Of a stretch of DNA of 22,525 nt, positions 20,801 to 22,525 are shown one piece after another (the first letter of the stretch is position 1; every line of letters starts with the position of its first letter). The notes under the pieces were generated by a model that searched no databases, was not told the DNA's origin, and worked only from the letters and a program-made list of their open reading frames with translations. The stretch lies in assembly GCA_004555705.1 (NCBI GenBank), contig SFHI01000055.1, positions 1 to 22,525 of the forward strand. The letters run 5' to 3'. This DNA comes from Clostridiales bacterium. Lineage in GTDB: Bacteria; Bacillota; Clostridia; Oscillospirales; Oscillospiraceae. The position numbers and the translations under genes were made by a program.

Positions 20801-20860
20801 GATTTGAAGATATTGTACTTTATGTGCAGTAAAAAGTCAAAATATTTTACCTAACTGGAG
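20801..20860 (+). promoter_or_regulatory. Probable L13 ribosomal-protein leader
   Basis: In the rplM leader ATTGTAC (20812-20818) pairs with GTGCAGT (20824-20830) around loop TTTAT. The motif TTGTACTTTAT followed by TGCAG resembles, from memory, the L13 leader of Firmicutes, through which L13 represses its own message. The likeness is to the loop and stem only. I could not compare with an alignment. Confidence 0.5.
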
Positions 20861-20869
20861 GAACGCATA

Positions 20870-21301
20870 ATGTCCACTACTCTGCTGAAGAAGGAGACCC
20901 TGGAGCGCAAGTGGTATGTTATCGACGCTGCCGGCAAGCCCCTGGGCCGCACTGCCGTCACCGCCGCAAACCTGCTGCGCGGCAAGCACAAGGTCGATTT
21001 CACCCCCAATGTTGACTGCGGCGACAATGTCATCATCATCAACACCGACAAGGCTGTGTTCACCGGCAACAAGCTGGAGGACAAGACCTACTACCGCGTG
21101 TCCGGCTGGATCGGCGGTCTGAAGGAGACCAAGGCCCGTGTGATGATGGAGAAGCGCTCCGACTACGCCATGGAGCTGGCCGTCAAGGGCATGCTGCCCA
21201 AGAACACCCTGGGCAAGGCCGCTCTGACCCGCCTGCACCTGTACAAGGGCGCCGAGCATCCCCACGCCGCCCAGAAGCCGGAAGCCTGGACCCTGGACTA
21301 A
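20870..21301 (+). CDS. rplM: 50S ribosomal protein L13
   Basis: The 143-aa protein is full length for bacterial L13, which binds 23S rRNA early in large-subunit assembly. It shows RKWYVIDAAGKPLGRTA (13-29), LRGKHKVDFTPNVDCGDNVI (36-55) and VKGMLPKNTLGKA (105-117), all standard. TGGAGG lies eight bases before ATG 20870. It is the first gene of the usual rplM-rpsI pair, 16 bases ahead of rpsI, and its codon use is strongly biased, as expected of a highly expressed gene. Confidence 0.98.
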   Translation: MSTTLLKKETLERKWYVIDAAGKPLGRTAVTAANLLRGKHKVDFTPNVDCGDNVIIINTDKAVFTGNKLEDKTYYRVSGWIGGLKETKARVMMEKRSDYAMELAVKGMLPKNTLGKAALTRLHLYKGAEHPHAAQKPEAWTLD

Positions 21302-21317
21302 TTTGGAGGTAACTTAA

Positions 21318-21722
21318 ATGTACGAGAGCAAGAAGAAGTATTTTTACGGCACCGGCCGTCGTAAGTCCTCCGTGGCCCGGGTTCGGGTTTACGAGAACGG
21401 CACCGGCTCCATCATCATCAACGGCCGTGACATCGACGACTACTTCGGTCTGGAGACCCTGAAGCTGATCGTCCGTCAGCCCCTGGTCACCACCGACATG
21501 CTGGGTAAGGTGGACATCGTTGTCACCGTAGCCGGCGGCGGCGTTTCCGGCCAGGCCGGCGCTATCCGTCACGGCATCTCCCGGGCTCTGGTGGTCCTGA
21601 ACCCCGAGAACCGCGCCTCCCTGAAGGCCGCCGGCTTCATGACCCGCGACCCCAGAATGAAGGAAAGAAAGAAGTACGGCCTCAAAGCCGCCCGTCGCGC
21701 ACCTCAGTTCTCCAAGCGCTAA
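21318..21722 (+). CDS. rpsI: 30S ribosomal protein S9
   Basis: The 134-aa protein is a complete S9, whose C-terminal tail reaches into the decoding site to touch the P-site tRNA. It shows YGTGRRKSSVARVR (10-23), GGGVSGQAGAIRHGISRAL (73-91) and the classical end KKYGLKAARRAPQFSKR. TTTGGAGG precedes ATG 21318. It is co-transcribed with rplM and closed by a strong terminator. The 3' end of rpsI is a known kind of integration site for mobile elements in Firmicutes, and the region past it here has mobile-element character. Confidence 0.98.
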   Translation: MYESKKKYFYGTGRRKSSVARVRVYENGTGSIIINGRDIDDYFGLETLKLIVRQPLVTTDMLGKVDIVVTVAGGGVSGQAGAIRHGISRALVVLNPENRASLKAAGFMTRDPRMKERKKYGLKAARRAPQFSKR

Positions 21723-21754
21723 ATTTTGGCTTATTTCCAATATTTTTTGCTTAC

Positions 21755-21787
21755 AAAACCCGGAAAACACTCGTTTTCCGGGTTTTT
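21755..21787 (+). terminator. Terminator of rplM-rpsI
   Basis: A perfect 14-bp stem (21755-21768 with 21773-21786), loop ACTC, with TTTTT at 21783-21787. It begins 33 bases past the rpsI stop. As both arms end in A/T runs it can act on both strands. Confidence 0.92.
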
Positions 21788-21801
21788 CCTATATATCTTG
21801 T

Positions 21802-21848
21802 TTTGATGCACTTTGCCGTTTTTTGACTGGATTTGACCCTATTTTGAC
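21802..21848 (+). repeat. Helically phased TTTG array
   Basis: TTTGAT (21802), TTTGCC (21812), TTTGAC (21822), TTTGAC (21832) and TTTGAC (21843) recur at spacings of 10, 10, 10 and 11 bases. The attached T-tracts are therefore in phase with the helix, which suggests curved DNA or a row of protein sites. It starts 14 bases past the rpsI terminator. There is no gene in 21723-22121. Apart from this array and the next repeat pair I see nothing else there. Confidence 0.55.
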
Positions 21849-21857
21849 AACTTTTTT

Positions 21858-21919
21858 TGTGTTAACCAGTGGTTAAATTGCCTCTCAGAACCCCAAATGT
21901 GTTAACCGATAGGTTAAAT
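21858..21919 (+). repeat. Two GTTAACC/GGTTAAA palindromic repeats
   Basis: TGTGTTAACC-AGT-GGTTAAAT (21858-21878) and TGTGTTAACC-GATA-GGTTAAAT (21898-21919) share 18 identical bases. Each is an inverted repeat, and their starts are 40 bp apart, near four helical turns. They look like a pair of dimer-binding sites for a regulator or recombinase. No function is proven. Confidence 0.6.
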
Positions 21920-22121
21920 TTTGAGGCTTCTCCATGTGATTTCTGCGGTTTAACAGTCCTCATAGACACCCTATTGTTTCTTACTCAACAACCCAAAAAC
22001 AATTTCTGAACCGTCTGACTGGTTTTGACCAACTCTGATATTTCTAAATAGTGTTTATGTGTTTTGCACAGTTGCCCTCCCCTGCCCTGTCATGTATGAT
22101 ACACCCAAGGAGGTGCATCTC

Positions 22122-22286
22122 ATGTTCAAGAAAAAGAATTATTTATATTTGGATGAATCCGAATACAATGTTCTGGTCAGAAGTCTTGTCGAACTGAAAA
22201 ACCGCTTAATCCGTGAGGAGCGCTTCACTGACTGCGTGGATGAGCTGATTATGAAAGTCCTCTCCGCCCCTGTGAAAAGAATCTAA
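22122..22286 (+). CDS. Small protein of mobile-element type, unknown function
   Basis: The 54-aa protein (start MFKKKNYLYLDESEYNVLVR) is charged, probably helical, and without a membrane segment. From memory it resembles small proteins that recur on integrative and conjugative elements of gut Firmicutes, with the ending TDCVDELIMKV. Its function is not known. AAGGAGG lies eight bases before ATG 22122. A longer frame from 22059 lacks a site. The gene is AT-richer than the rest of the window and follows phased repeats past rpsI, in keeping with transferred DNA. Confidence 0.7.
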   Translation: MFKKKNYLYLDESEYNVLVRSLVELKNRLIREERFTDCVDELIMKVLSAPVKRI

Positions 22287-22302
22287 TACATACCACAACC
22301 GC

Positions 22303-22525
22303 TTACTTGTCTTCAACAATACACAAAAGCAAAAACAAAATTGCCATCTGCGGTACAAATCCCAAAATCGCACCAAGACCGCCGATAATTCCGTTTACGA
22401 TACAGTCAATCAAAACTTCATGTGCACCAAGACCTTCAAGCCAGCCTGCAACGCCATCCTGAATTCCTGCAACAAGGCTGTCATTTGCCCAGTCTGTCAT
22501 CCAAGTGCCGACTGTAGTAACGGAA
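22303..22525 (-). pseudogene. Truncated ferrous iron transporter FeoB fragment
   Basis: The minus-strand frame enters from beyond the window edge and gives at least 73 codons before TAA at 22305-22303. The segment WLEGLGAHEVLIDCIVNGII then GGLGAILGFVPQMAILFLLL matches the first part of the FeoB membrane core (gate region), and CIVED is where FeoB normally continues with a GYMAR motif. Here it ends after EDK, so the last several hundred residues and the remaining membrane helices are missing. A truncated, non-functional gene is most likely, cut by the same event that brought in the neighbouring small gene. The upstream part (G domain) lies outside the window, so an in-window check of it is impossible. 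Confidence 0.6.

Overview
The window reads as the chromosome of a GC-rich gut Clostridium relative, most likely Oscillospiraceae/Ruminococcaceae. The grounds are Firmicutes-type GGAGG ribosome-binding sites, TTGACA/TATAAT promoters, a lysine riboswitch, an rplM-rpsI pair with an L13-leader-like hairpin, and intergenic palindromes of the GGGCGG-CTATTAG-CCGCCC and TGTCATTGCGAGCCAGT types. The genus is inferred and not proven.

Layout from left to right. A tRNA-Thr(UGU) on the minus strand (157-232) has a second copy of its 3' end 118 bp away (39-59). An amidohydrolase (591-1751) follows. An XRE regulator (minus) diverges from brnQ, a branched-chain amino acid carrier. Next comes an AGCS alanine/glycine symporter behind a consensus promoter with a promoter-proximal terminator hairpin. 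A lysine riboswitch (about 6345-6492) with its terminator controls a three-gene ABC importer (lipoprotein, permease, ATPase), so lysine is the inferred substrate. A branched-chain aminotransferase (ilvE) closes this amino-acid transport and metabolism half.

The middle holds a zinc-ribbon membrane protein diverging from a small HTH regulator, a secreted M23 peptidase whose start codon is buried in a perfect 20-bp inverted repeat, dusB, and a small membrane protein. Diverging from that small protein is a tightly packed operon (15189-19852). It encodes a 59-aa ribbon-helix-helix protein, a membrane-anchored protein of unknown function, a phosphodiester glycosidase (NAGPA-like), an Lgt-fold membrane enzyme with a divergent active site, and a membrane-anchored leucine-rich-repeat protein. 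I read it as a cell-envelope system of undescribed function, and it is my main candidate for something new.

The right end has a TtcA-type tRNA thiolase (minus) and rplM-rpsI. Past the rpsI terminator the sequence turns AT-rich. It carries helically phased TTTG motifs, paired GTTAACC/GGTTAA palindromes, a 54-aa protein of mobile-element type and a feoB piece that stops early. I take this as the edge of a mobile or rearranged segment.

Eight intergenic elements of 117-214 bp share nearly the same terminal inverted repeat (AAATTGTTGTTTA, with its reverse complement at the other end) but carry at least four unrelated palindromic cores. Together they cover about 1.3 kb. They look like non-autonomous mobile elements that exchange cores, and some appear to supply transcription terminators to the genes they follow.
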